Both the position numbers and the translations under genes were made by a program. Below, piece after piece: positions 18,514 to 27,083 of a stretch of 64,000 nucleotides of DNA (position 1 is its first letter; each line of letters opens with the position of its first letter). The notes beneath the pieces are model-generated. The model was not told where the DNA came from, did no database searches, and saw only the letters and a program-made list of their open reading frames with translations. This DNA comes from Leptospira sp. B5-022 (lineage in GTDB: Bacteria; Spirochaetota; Leptospiria; Leptospirales; Leptospiraceae): positions 124,001 to 188,000 of the forward strand of contig NZ_ANIJ01000006.1 of assembly GCF_000347035.1 (NCBI RefSeq). The letters run 5' to 3'.

Positions 18514-19423
18514 GTTCGGATAGGATTTCTACATTCCATTCTTTTAAATTTGTTAATACATAATTCAAGAGTGTTTCTTGTGCCTTTCTGGAGTCCTTAG
18601 GATCTATCTGTGGGCCGAATTTCATGTGGATCTTTCTGTCTCTGTACAGTGTGCCTAGGTCCTTCCAGATCTTACCATTTTCCCAGAAGTCGGTCTTGAT
18701 CGCGAATGGGACGACGGGAACTCCCGCTCTGGCCGCAAGTTTAACGGCGATTGAGTTGAATTCCGCCGGATTGAAAGTCCGAGTCCTTGTACTTTGAGGG
18801 AAAACTACGATAGAAACCCCTTTTTTCAGGAGATTCACTCCTTCTTCCAATACCTTAACTAGATCCTCTCTTGGGTTATCCCTGCCTACTGCGATCGGGT
18901 CCCTACTTCTCATGATAGGACCGAAATATCCTTTTATTAAACTTTCTTTAACTACATAGGTAAGCCTTCTGTGAGGGACCAAAAAATATGAAAAGACGAA
19001 AGTTTCCAAGACGCTCATATGATTGCCGGCAAAAACTACAGGGCCCTTCGGAGAGATAACATTCTCAAGATTCTCTATTTGGAATTTTCCCTCACAACCT
19101 TCGATCAAGTCTAAGATCCCGCCTGATAATTCTATCCAACGAGGATCGAAAAATTTCCCTTTTAAGGCATCCTTTCTTGCGATCATGATCTGACGGAAGT
19201 ATCCGTACAAAAAAGTAAGATCGGAACGGAATAAAAACCGATCTAATAACCATCTTTTGCGATCCGGGGGAGTGATATATCTCAAAGTCACTCCTTCTCT
19301 TAGCTCTATCCTGCGTCCTAATTCTTCCTTGGTTAAGTCGTAAATCCCCGTGATCAGCGCTGAATCGGGGATTTTAACTATAGGCGTTGTGATCTTATCA
19401 TGAATGGATTCTATTAAACTCAC
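18506..19423 (-). CDS. PlsC-like acyltransferase with altered motifs
   Basis: This 305-residue protein aligns with glycerophospholipid/lysophospholipid acyltransferases. Block I reads GNHMSVLETF, so the canonical HX4D is HX4E here. Block III reads VVFPQSTRTRTF in place of FPEGTRS. Block IV VPVVPFAI is normal. It has no clear transmembrane helix but would be membrane associated. It should transfer an acyl chain to a lysophospholipid or related acceptor; the changed catalytic acid means activity should be tested. Transcribed alone, 105 bases after leuD on the same strand. Confidence 0.82.
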   Translation of the reverse strand: MSLIESIHDKITTPIVKIPDSALITGIYDLTKEELGRRIELREGVTLRYITPPDRKRWLLDRFLFRSDLTFLYGYFRQIMIARKDALKGKFFDPRWIELSGGILDLIEGCEGKFQIENLENVISPKGPVVFAGNHMSVLETFVFSYFLVPHRRLTYVVKESLIKGYFGPIMRSRDPIAVGRDNPREDLVKVLEEGVNLLKKGVSIVVFPQSTRTRTFNPAEFNSIAVKLAARAGVPVVPFAIKTDFWENGKIWKDLGTLYRDRKIHMKFGPQIDPKDSRKAQETLLNYVLTNLKEWNVEILSEQK

Positions 19424-19528
19424 TCTAGGTTCCTTTTAGAAGCGTAAAGAATGACGAACATATTAATTTTCCCCGAATTCTTTTCCAGCGAATAAAAGGT
19501 TTTTTAAGATCTATTGTGCAGAGCACCC

Positions 19529-20155
19529 TTACCATTGAACTTCTAAAAACGGCCTTTCTATTCTGCGTTTTTGTTCGAAATCCAGGATCTCTTTTGCATT
19601 TTTTAATGTGATATCAATATCGTCCCATCCGTTTCGGATCCGATTTACGGAAGCAGTATCCAAATGAAAGAAGAATGTTCTATCTCCCGCCTGCACTTCC
19701 GAATTTTCCAGATTGATACGGATTTGTGATCCGGGATTTTTAGAGATCCATTCGTTTAAATATTGGATCTCCTCTTCTTTCAAACGGATTAATGCGATCC
19801 CATTCTTCGCGGAATTAATGGAGAATATATCCGCAAAAGAAGGAGCCAGAATTGCCCTGAATCCGAAATCTGAGAGCGCCCAAGGTGCATGTTCACGACT
19901 AGAACCGCAGCCGAAATTTTTTCCCGCCACAAGCACGCTTGCATTCTTAGATCTCTCCCTGTTCAAAATAAATTCTGGATTTGGAATATTCCCTTCCGGG
20001 TCAGAATATCTCCAATCATGGAATAGATGTTTTCCAAATCCTTTCTTATTTATCAGTTTCATAAACTGTTTGGGAAGGATCTGGTCCGTATCAATATCGT
20101 CTCTTGGAATAGAGACTGCAACACCTGTGTGTATTGTCCAAATTTTCGGGCTCAT
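19529..20155 (-). CDS. leuD: 3-isopropylmalate dehydratase small subunit
   Basis: This 208-residue swivel-domain protein has the LeuD motifs [29 protein letters not shown] and [13 protein letters not shown]. With LeuC it isomerises 2-isopropylmalate to 3-isopropylmalate in leucine synthesis. Leptospira also makes isoleucine from citramalate, a route in which LeuCD takes part; that is established for the genus rather than read from this window. Its start overlaps the end of leuC by four bases, so the two subunits are co-translated. Confidence 0.96.
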   Translation of the reverse strand: MSPKIWTIHTGVAVSIPRDDIDTDQILPKQFMKLINKKGFGKHLFHDWRYSDPEGNIPNPEFILNRERSKNASVLVAGKNFGCGSSREHAPWALSDFGFRAILAPSFADIFSINSAKNGIALIRLKEEEIQYLNEWISKNPGSQIRINLENSEVQAGDRTFFFHLDTASVNRIRNGWDDIDITLKNAKEILDFEQKRRIERPFLEVQW

Positions 20156-21555
20156 ACTAATTTCCTCACATCTGAAAATTTACCTGTAATTGCAGCGGCC
20201 GCTGCCATTGAAGGACTGACAAGATGTGTCCTTCCGCCTCTACCTTGTCTTCCTTCAAAGTTTCGATTCGAAGTGGAAGCACATCTTTCTCCCGGTTTTA
20301 ATACGTCGTCATTCATCGCAAGGCAAAGAGAACAACCGGGTTCTCTCCATTCGAATCCTGCTTCTTTGAAAATTTTATCCAATCCTTCCGATTCCGCCTG
20401 ACGTTTTACGGAACCGGAGCCGGGCACGACTAACGCCTGCACACCTGGATATACTTTTTTTCCTTTGGCGACTTCTGCTGCGGATCTCAGATCTTCTATC
20501 CTGGAATTTGTGCAGGAACCTATGAATACCTTATCGATCCTGATCTCTGAGATGGGAGTTCCCGGTTTTAAGCCCATATACTCCAACGCGTTTTGAGCGG
20601 TTTCCTTGTTGTGAACGTCTACGAAATCTTTCGGATCCGGAACAAAACCTCCGATCGGCAACGACTGAGAAGGATTGGTTCCCCAAGTGACCTGAGGCTC
20701 TATTTTAGAAATATCTAATTCAACGATCTTATCATATACAGCGTCTTGATCGGTGAAGAACGTTTTCCAATATTCCACCGCTTGTTCAAAACTTTCTCCT
20801 TTCGAGATGAGTTTTTTGTCTTTAAGATAGTCGAATGTGATTTGGTCCGGCGCTATTAAACTTGCCCTTGCTCCTGCTTCTATGCTCATATTGCAGAGAG
20901 TCATTCTTCCTTCCATGGAAAGAGATTTTATCCAGTCTCCCGAATATTCTATGGTAAAACCTCGTCCTCCTGAAGTGCCAATCTTTGAGATCAATTCCAA
21001 GACCACATCTTTGGCAGTGATCCCAAAACCCGGTCTGCCGATAAAACGAACTAACATGAATTTCGTTTTGGCCTGTTTTAAAGTTTGGGTAGCGAGCACA
21101 TGTTCCACTTCGCTTGTTCCTATTCCGAATGCCAAAGCACCGAACGCTCCATGAGTTGCGGTATGAGAATCGCCGCAAACGATGACTGAACCAGGGATGG
21201 TAAATCCTAATTCGGGTCCCAAAACATGCACGATCCCTTGGTCGGGATCTTCCGGTCCGAATAAACGTATCCCGAAGTCCTTGCAGTTTTTTTCCATCGT
21301 ATCTATCTGCAATTTTGAGACTGGTCCTGCAGCATCTCTATTTTTACGATCCCTTGTAGAAACATTATGGTCCACTACTCCGAAGGTAAGATCCGTTCTT
21401 CTTATGGTCCTATTTTTTTCCCTTAACCCTTCGAACGCTTGGGCGGAAGTCACTTCATGAAGAATATGACGGTCCACATATAAAATGGATTCGTTGTCGG
21501 AATTCTCCGAAATTCTATGGCTTTCCCAAATTTTGTCATATAAAGTTCGTCCCAT
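20152..21555 (-). CDS. leuC: 3-isopropylmalate dehydratase large subunit
   Basis: This 467-residue aconitase-fold protein has a normal length and the three 4Fe-4S cysteines: one in [16 protein letters not shown] and two in [10 protein letters not shown]. It also has the [12 protein letters not shown] and [21 protein letters not shown] segments typical of LeuC. It is the first gene of leuCD and diverges from a LysR-type gene 92 bases away; the gap holds a perfect palindrome suitable as a shared operator. Confidence 0.97.
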   Translation of the reverse strand: MGRTLYDKIWESHRISENSDNESILYVDRHILHEVTSAQAFEGLREKNRTIRRTDLTFGVVDHNVSTRDRKNRDAAGPVSKLQIDTMEKNCKDFGIRLFGPEDPDQGIVHVLGPELGFTIPGSVIVCGDSHTATHGAFGALAFGIGTSEVEHVLATQTLKQAKTKFMLVRFIGRPGFGITAKDVVLELISKIGTSGGRGFTIEYSGDWIKSLSMEGRMTLCNMSIEAGARASLIAPDQITFDYLKDKKLISKGESFEQAVEYWKTFFTDQDAVYDKIVELDISKIEPQVTWGTNPSQSLPIGGFVPDPKDFVDVHNKETAQNALEYMGLKPGTPISEIRIDKVFIGSCTNSRIEDLRSAAEVAKGKKVYPGVQALVVPGSGSVKRQAESEGLDKIFKEAGFEWREPGCSLCLAMNDDVLKPGERCASTSNRNFEGRQGRGGRTHLVSPSMAAAAAITGKFSDVRKLV

Positions 21556-21622
21556 ATTTTCCTCTCGGTAAGGAAGGTATCAAATTTACTGATATAATGC
21601 AAATAAATTGGTTTTATAAAAT

Positions 21623-21641
21623 ATATAACTAAAAGTTATAT
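21623..21641. promoter_or_regulatory. Palindrome in the leuC-lysR gap (probable LysR operator)
   Basis: ATATAACT-AAA-AGTTATAT is a perfect inverted repeat with a 3-base spacer and contains the T-N11-A pattern of LysR-type sites. It ends seven bases before the LysR start, so binding there would also block its own gene. Confidence 0.55.
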
Positions 21642-21647
21642 GTAGTT

Positions 21648-22532
21648 ATGGAATTCAGGCAGATCGTTTATTTTTTGGAAATTTCGGAATCAGGAACGTT
21701 CCAAAAAGCGGCCTCCCGTTTGGGATTAACCCAACCAGCACTCTCCAAACAGATCTATCTTTTGGAAAAAGAATTAGGAGTTAGCGTTTTGGAAAGAGGA
21801 GGGAGGTCCGTTAGGCTAACTCATGAGGGGGAAAAATTTTACCAGTATTCGATCCGATTAAAAGAGATTTGGGAAGAGATCCGGGAAGGTTTTAGAAAAG
21901 AGAATGAACTGAAAGGGAATTATTCCATATCCGCAGGCGGCACGGTTTCAGCTTGGATATTACCGCATATCCTAAAGGAAATCCTGAAAAAAAGACCGGG
22001 ACTTTCTCTTTCCGTTAGAGAGGGTGATGCCCATCAAACCAAGGAAGCAGTATTAAAGGGAGAAGCGGATCTTGGGATACTGACGGGACCGATTGCTGAA
22101 CCTAGTTTGAATGTTTTGGAATTTCTTTCGGATCGGATCTTTCCGGTTGCTGCGAAAGATCATCCCATTTTTCTAAAAAAGAAAATACGAATAGAAGATC
22201 TGAAAAAACAATCTTTTGTGTTATTTCATCAAGGGTCTGCACTTAGAAAAGCGGTAGAGAAGAAGATCAAATCTTTCTCCAAAGAATTCGGTCCTAAAAT
22301 AACGATGGAGCTTAGAAGTGTAGAGTCGGTAGTGAAATCTTTGGAAGCTGGATTAGGGATCGGTTTTTTGTCCGAATATTCCATCGGTCCTAAACTTAAA
22401 AAAATACAATTCCTAGAATGGAATGCCGAACGGAAATTTTACCTTTGTTACCGCAAAAAATCGGGACCGGGACTCGCTTTATTAGCGGATGAGATCCTAA
22501 GATCCGTTCGAAAATGGGGAATGGAAAGGTAA
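21648..22532 (+). CDS. LysR-family transcriptional regulator
   Basis: This 294-residue protein has an N-terminal winged helix-turn-helix (residues 1-60: MEFRQIVYFLEISESGTFQK, then RLGLTQPALSKQIYLLEKEL) and a C-terminal periplasmic-binding-protein-like effector domain (about 90-290). It is transcribed divergently from leuCD, the usual position for a LysR regulator and its target, so it probably controls leucine genes in response to a pathway intermediate. The ribosome site is weak. A 10-base hairpin terminator follows. Confidence 0.93.
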   Translation: MEFRQIVYFLEISESGTFQKAASRLGLTQPALSKQIYLLEKELGVSVLERGGRSVRLTHEGEKFYQYSIRLKEIWEEIREGFRKENELKGNYSISAGGTVSAWILPHILKEILKKRPGLSLSVREGDAHQTKEAVLKGEADLGILTGPIAEPSLNVLEFLSDRIFPVAAKDHPIFLKKKIRIEDLKKQSFVLFHQGSALRKAVEKKIKSFSKEFGPKITMELRSVESVVKSLEAGLGIGFLSEYSIGPKLKKIQFLEWNAERKFYLCYRKKSGPGLALLADEILRSVRKWGMER

Positions 22533-22558
22533 CCTTCTTCCCTTGAAAGGAAGAAGGT
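22532..22558 (+). terminator. Hairpin between convergent lysR and hydrolase genes
   Basis: ACCTTCTTCC-CTTGAAA-GGAAGAAGGT gives a ten-base perfect stem between two converging stops. There is only a weak T-rich tail on either side, so it is a likely but unconfirmed bidirectional terminator. Confidence 0.5.
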
Positions 22559-22566
22559 GATAAATT

Positions 22567-23568
22567 CTATTTAACTCCTGTTTTATGTAAGAAGTCTAAA
22601 ACTCCTTTTTGGACCTTCTCTTTATCGGAGAATACATGTTTGGAAGTTAATACGTGGCTTCCTATTTCTATTTGGACCTTAGTATTGAGAGGATTGGGAG
22701 TATCTCCTCCGATCTTATCAAAAATTTTTAACATTGCATCCACGCTAGCTGTCTTGTCCTGATGATCCTTGTCCTTATAATAATATACTAATAGAGTAGG
22801 GACTTTGATCTTCTCCAGGCTGTTTTGGCTAAGCACGAACTTGGTCGCATTACTTACGTGTTGTATCGCCGATAAATATTGGTCTTTATACCAATGCTCG
22901 TAATAATGTTCTCCGACTCCGTCGTCCGGTTGTTTAGGCGGGGATTTTCTGATCTTTCCTTGAATGGTTTCACCGAAGGTCATTCCTCCCGGATAGAAGA
23001 ATATTTTTGCCAAAGGGACCGCAAAATCGAAAAATGGAGAGAATAATACCAGATCCTTTATTTTATCCGGATATTTTCCCGCTAGATAAACGGAGATCAA
23101 GCCGCCCATACTGGTGCCCATAAGTATAGTATGATTTCCTAATTTATCCATCATTAACAGACTTTCCTCGGCGACACGAATATATTCGGTAAAAGGAGTG
23201 TCTCTATGATCTTCGTTATTTGTTCCGTGACCCGGTAACCTTAAATAATAGGTATTTGCCTTGAGAGAAGCGGCAATTTTATCCACCGTCTCTTCTCCTT
23301 CTGCGCGGGACGCGCCAAAACCGTGTATATAAAGAATTGCGTATTCGGTTTTACCAGGTGAATACCGGATCAGTTTTTCTTCCGAACCGGCTCTTCCATT
23401 AAGCGATTTGGTCTCTTCCAATTTAGTTTTATAAAACGAATCGAAACTTTGGGTTAGGTCCGCCTTTGGATGGAATTCGTATTTGGGAAATGTGGCGTAA
23501 TATATCCCCAAATAGGCGATAAGCAAGGCTCCTAGGCCGATCGAAACCCGTTTCAATATTTTTTTCAT
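22567..23568 (-). CDS. Alpha/beta hydrolase, membrane-anchored or exported
   Basis: This 333-residue protein has an N-terminal hydrophobic segment (residues 8-26, SIGLGALLIAYLGIYYATF), suggesting a signal anchor. It then has an alpha/beta-hydrolase domain with the oxyanion motif YIHGFGASRAEGE, the RLPGHGTNN loop, the nucleophile Ser in MGTSMGGLIS, and a late His in EIGSHVLTSKHV. This fits serine esterase or lysophospholipase-like enzymes such as YvaK; the substrate is unknown. It is alone on the minus strand, convergent with lysR. Confidence 0.85.
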   Translation of the reverse strand: MKKILKRVSIGLGALLIAYLGIYYATFPKYEFHPKADLTQSFDSFYKTKLEETKSLNGRAGSEEKLIRYSPGKTEYAILYIHGFGASRAEGEETVDKIAASLKANTYYLRLPGHGTNNEDHRDTPFTEYIRVAEESLLMMDKLGNHTILMGTSMGGLISVYLAGKYPDKIKDLVLFSPFFDFAVPLAKIFFYPGGMTFGETIQGKIRKSPPKQPDDGVGEHYYEHWYKDQYLSAIQHVSNATKFVLSQNSLEKIKVPTLLVYYYKDKDHQDKTASVDAMLKIFDKIGGDTPNPLNTKVQIEIGSHVLTSKHVFSDKEKVQKGVLDFLHKTGVK

Positions 23569-23691
23569 CCTTCTCTCCGATTGTTTTGCGAGTTGATTAT
23601 GAGCGACGAAAAGGATATTAGGACCCCTTTATTTTGAGGCAAGGACTTTTGTTGGAGGAAATTTCAGGAATATAGATCGAGTTCTTAAAAG

Positions 23692-24123
23692 TTAGGCCCT
23701 TTTTTTCTTTTCGGAATCCAGTTGGAAAAGAACATCCGAAAGATGAAATTCGCCTAATTTTGCTTCCAAAGCGGATTGGGCCTCTTGGAAAATCCCTGTC
23801 AAAGTGGTTTGTATCTTTTTACCCACAGGACATTTCGGGTTCGGTTTATCATGGATCGAGAAGAGCGGAGCTTCGGTTTCCACCGCCTTATAGATCTGTA
23901 AAAGTTGGATCTCCTCCGGGGATTTGGCGAGTTTTGCACCGGCCACTCCCTGTTTGGAAACCACAAGACCTGCTTTTTTTAATTTTCCCAGGATATTTCG
24001 GACCACCACAGGATTGGTTCCTATACTATCCGCCATAATTTGAGAAGAACTGGCTTCTTCTCCGTCCCGATCGATTAAGGAAAGAATATGGATCGCTATG
24101 GAATATCTGCTAGGAATCGACAT
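23692..24123 (-). CDS. Rrf2-family transcriptional regulator
   Basis: This 143-residue protein has an N-terminal winged helix (MSIPSRYSIAIHILSLIDRD; GTNPVVVRNILGKLKKAGLV) and the beta-hairpin wing GVAGAKLAKSPEEI. Only one Cys is seen, in CPVGKK, so it lacks the three-Cys iron-sulfur site of IscR or NsrR and resembles the YwnA type. Ribosome site GAGGGAAAG precedes ATG 24123. The gap to the divergent lipoprotein gene has a 14-base palindrome, a possible operator. The signal it senses is unknown. Confidence 0.88.
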   Translation of the reverse strand: MSIPSRYSIAIHILSLIDRDGEEASSSQIMADSIGTNPVVVRNILGKLKKAGLVVSKQGVAGAKLAKSPEEIQLLQIYKAVETEAPLFSIHDKPNPKCPVGKKIQTTLTGIFQEAQSALEAKLGEFHLSDVLFQLDSEKKKRA

Positions 24124-24261
24124 CTTTCCCTCTTGAATGGATACTTGGGCGATCTTTCGGATTCGCCAATCATATTTTCATACGACTGGAACATCTTGGA
24201 ACTCTCCGAATAGGGAATAAAAAACAAATAAGGGCCTATTTTTTCGTTTTCCCCTGGTTTA

Positions 24262-24275
24262 AGAAATATATTTCT
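24262..24275. promoter_or_regulatory. 14-base palindrome between rrf2 and lipoprotein gene
   Basis: AGAAATATATTTCT is a perfect palindrome about 28 bases before the start of the plus-strand lipoprotein gene, in the divergent gap with the Rrf2-type regulator. It may be the regulator's operator; evidence is position and symmetry only. Confidence 0.35.
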
Positions 24276-24303
24276 GATCTCTGCAATTTCTCGGAGGCAT
24301 CCT

Positions 24304-25782
24304 ATGTTCGCCAAATATTCGACTCTGTTAATAGGGGCATTGTTCTTTTTTCACTGCGGTAAAAAATTGCCCGTTTCCATGATCACGGCTACATCCATGG
24401 ATAGCGGGCTTCCGTTCGAGATCTTGGATGGGAAAAAGTGGAGGCCGGAAGAAGGAGCCAAATTCGTGAAACTTCATTTTTATCCGGATGAGACCTTCTT
24501 ATTATCCAAAATAGAAGTGGAATCCTGTAACGGGGACTTCTCCGATCCGATCACGGCTTATATTAACTTTGATGAATATAGTCAGGAACTTTCCACCGGT
24601 TCCACCGCAGCTGTTTCTTTCGACGCGCCTAAAAGTACTCGCTCGGTCACTTTTAACTTTCACAAAAACGCGAATTTATGCGTCCAAAAGGTGAATTTTT
24701 ACGACGATAAGGGTTCTAAGATGAAATGGAAGGGACCAAAAGTTGTAGAAGCAACTGTCACCGCATCCGAAACTGCAAAGCCGAATCTTTCCTATGATGT
24801 GATGAACTTATTCGATTCCAGATACGAATACGCTTGGGCCTCGGATAAAAAAGGTCCAGGAGTCACTTTGGATTTCGATTTTAAGGAAACTCAGAAGATA
24901 AAATCCATTAAGATCTGGAACGGTTACCAAAGATCCGACAGACATTGCCAGACAAACGGCAGACTAAAGACCGCAACTATCACAGGTGACAACGGATTCG
25001 AAGAAAAGATCGAAGTAGGAGATATCATGGGACCTCAGACCATACAATTCTCCAAAACTTTCGAAGGTACAAAATTAAAACTTAAAGTGGATTCAATTTA
25101 TACGGGAAAAGATTATAAAGGACTCGTCATCAGCGAGATCCGTTTTTCGGACGGAGACGATTGGATCTTACCGAATCCGATGGAGCAAGTTAAGAAGATC
25201 GCGAAAAATAATTTTTTCCAATTTACTGCGGCAAATATAGACAATGTTCTGAATTGGAGTTACGTGGGAGGAGAATATAGCGGATCATTACCGGCTGCAA
25301 ACGTAAGTGTAGAAAAACCGGCTGGACAATCTGCGGAAAATCCCGCAGGCGAAACGACGGGGGAAGAAGGTCCGACGCCTGAAACCGGTCTTATTTCCTC
25401 CAACTGGACTTTACGTTTGAGGTCCGACGGAAGTCTTTTCTTCGAAGGAAATACTACGGAAGCGGATGGAGATAGCCAAATAAATAAAAGTTTTTTTGCA
25501 TTAGGAAATTATGAAGTAAAAGAGGCAAAACCCGACGGTTTGAAACTTCGTATATTCGGACTCGTTCGGAAAATGACCCAAAAAGAATATAACGAAGATT
25601 ATTACGGCGGGGACTGTAATGGATGCGGAAGAGACTGTAATAATAGCCAGGATTCCGAAAATGGAGAGAAAATTTTCCAAGAACAGATCCTTCTTCGCAA
25701 GTCGGGAAATAAACTTTTCATAAAGAACGAAAATCCCGGCAAGGTATTCCAATTCTCTACTTTGGAATTGGTTCAGGAATAA
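24304..25782 (+). CDS. Lipoprotein with two discoidin/NADase-type glycan-binding-like domains
   Basis: This 492-residue protein has a lipoprotein signal (LLIGALFFFHC). Two similar beta-rich parts follow: residues about 22-140, and about 150-290 with YDVMNLFDSRYEYAWASDKKG then IKSIKIWNGYQRSDRH and LKLKVDSIYTGKDYKGLVIS. This is the layout of the NADase-type glycan-binding (discoidin-like) domain. The C-terminal part (about 300-490) is unassigned and contains CNGCGRDCNN, a small Cys cluster. It is likely exposed at the periplasm or surface. GGAGG lies upstream of ATG 24304. It forms an operon with the next gene, three bases away. Confidence 0.78.
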   Translation: MFAKYSTLLIGALFFFHCGKKLPVSMITATSMDSGLPFEILDGKKWRPEEGAKFVKLHFYPDETFLLSKIEVESCNGDFSDPITAYINFDEYSQELSTGSTAAVSFDAPKSTRSVTFNFHKNANLCVQKVNFYDDKGSKMKWKGPKVVEATVTASETAKPNLSYDVMNLFDSRYEYAWASDKKGPGVTLDFDFKETQKIKSIKIWNGYQRSDRHCQTNGRLKTATITGDNGFEEKIEVGDIMGPQTIQFSKTFEGTKLKLKVDSIYTGKDYKGLVISEIRFSDGDDWILPNPMEQVKKIAKNNFFQFTAANIDNVLNWSYVGGEYSGSLPAANVSVEKPAGQSAENPAGETTGEEGPTPETGLISSNWTLRLRSDGSLFFEGNTTEADGDSQINKSFFALGNYEVKEAKPDGLKLRIFGLVRKMTQKEYNEDYYGGDCNGCGRDCNNSQDSENGEKIFQEQILLRKSGNKLFIKNENPGKVFQFSTLELVQE

Positions 25783-25785
25783 GTT

Positions 25786-26370
25786 TTGTTTAGGAATATT
25801 CTCTTCCTTCTTCTTTTCGTATTGAGCGTAAACTATTGCGAAAAGGATAAAAGTTCCGATCCTTCTTTTTCCTTGAATTTATCCGGGAAAAAGGGGGGAG
25901 TTCCCGTTCATATCGATTGGATCTATAAAGGTTTTCCGGGAGAGATGAAAATTTACGAACTGGCTTCTCAAAGGCCGGTGCAACTTTGGGAAACAAAAAC
26001 GGTTTTAGATCTGCATCTGGCTCCGATTTCCGGTCCGATAGAAGATTCTAAATTAGTTTTGGGTCCGGGTGAAACCCGCAAATTTGCCTTAGTGTATAAG
26101 AACGAAACAAAGGAGAAATTATACTTCTTTGCGGCGCCTCACTCAGTGAACCCGCCCGAATTCGGTTTCGGTTTTAAATTCAAATGCCTTTGTGTGAATC
26201 ATCTATTCCAAGTGGAACCCGGTTCCGTTTGGTACAGGATCGTAGAAATTCGCACTATGCCGAACTGGGCAAGCGATCCGTTCCGGATCACTCATACCTT
26301 AGTGAGAGTGGATCCAAGCCAGGCAAAAGAATGGAGCAACTCAGGGACACATTCTCATTCGGATGAATGA
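25786..26370 (+). CDS. Lipoprotein of unknown function (194 aa)
   Basis: The best start is TTG 25786, three bases after the previous stop and preceded by AGGA at 25775-25778. The 194-residue product has a lipoprotein signal (FLLLFVLSVNYC) and a beta-rich domain. A segment with PHSVNPPEFGFGFKFKCLCVNH (positions 26140-26205) contains two Cys and nearby His residues, and the C-terminus has HSHSDE. The middle resembles cytochrome oxidase assembly CtaG-like beta domains only loosely. The Cys/His pattern hints at metal binding; this is inference. It is probably co-translated with the discoidin-like lipoprotein. Confidence 0.7.
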   Translation: MFRNILFLLLFVLSVNYCEKDKSSDPSFSLNLSGKKGGVPVHIDWIYKGFPGEMKIYELASQRPVQLWETKTVLDLHLAPISGPIEDSKLVLGPGETRKFALVYKNETKEKLYFFAAPHSVNPPEFGFGFKFKCLCVNHLFQVEPGSVWYRIVEIRTMPNWASDPFRITHTLVRVDPSQAKEWSNSGTHSHSDE

Positions 26371-26437
26371 GAATGGTTCGTTTTTAAGGATAGAATATTA
26401 GAATATTCTTATATTTCCGGAGAGCTGTTTGTGAAGT

Positions 26438-27040
26438 TTATTGTTCCGGTTTAGGTTCTGCGTTCGGATCTTGTTTTACACAAACTAAAACTTTGTTTTG
26501 GAGATAACATTCGGTTTCCGTTCCGTCTTTCTTTCGATAAGGTCCTGGATTGGAATTGCTGGAATCCGTGAATTCGGTCACTAAAACACTTCCGTCGGTA
26601 AATGTAACTTTTCCGGAACCTTTAATGATCCCTTTTGCAAAGTTTCCTCGGATCACCGTTCCGTTGGAGTAGAAATACATTCCGTCTCCTTCTTTCAGAT
26701 CGTTTACATAAATTCCTTCGAATTTGTCGCCGTTTTTGTAAAGGAACTTACCTTTACCTTCTCTGTGACCGCTACTGAATCCGCCTGTATAGATATCTCC
26801 CGTAGAATATACATAGGTGCCAGTCCCGTTTTCACAATCGCCGGATTCACAACGACCATCTTCGGTTTCTTGATCCGGATTGAAGGCTCTATTGGAAGCG
26901 GAATTTGCCGTTTCCGATTTGGTGGAGCTTGCAGCGGCATTATCGGAAGGTTCGGTCGACCCTTTGGTTTCCGCGGAAGAACAGTTGAATATTATAAAAA
27001 ATGCAAAAATGGAACAGGTAACTGTGAAAATTCGAGCCAT
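26438..27040 (-). CDS. MORN-repeat lipoprotein
   Basis: This 200-residue protein has a lipoprotein signal (IFAFFIIFNC), a Ser/Thr/Ala-rich spacer (about 21-70) and about four MORN repeats at about 75-170 (GTYVYSTGDIYTGGF; GKFLYKNGDKFEGIY; GMYFYSNGTVIRGNF; GKVTFTDGSVLVTEF). Two Cys in the spacer and two near the end may pair. MORN repeats form beta-hairpin rods used for protein or lipid contact. It is alone on the minus strand, convergent with the preceding pair. Confidence 0.85.
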   Translation of the reverse strand: MARIFTVTCSIFAFFIIFNCSSAETKGSTEPSDNAAASSTKSETANSASNRAFNPDQETEDGRCESGDCENGTGTYVYSTGDIYTGGFSSGHREGKGKFLYKNGDKFEGIYVNDLKEGDGMYFYSNGTVIRGNFAKGIIKGSGKVTFTDGSVLVTEFTDSSNSNPGPYRKKDGTETECYLQNKVLVCVKQDPNAEPKPEQ

Positions 27041-27083
27041 AGTAAAATTTTTAACCCTAAACTTAGATCCGTCAATTAAGATT

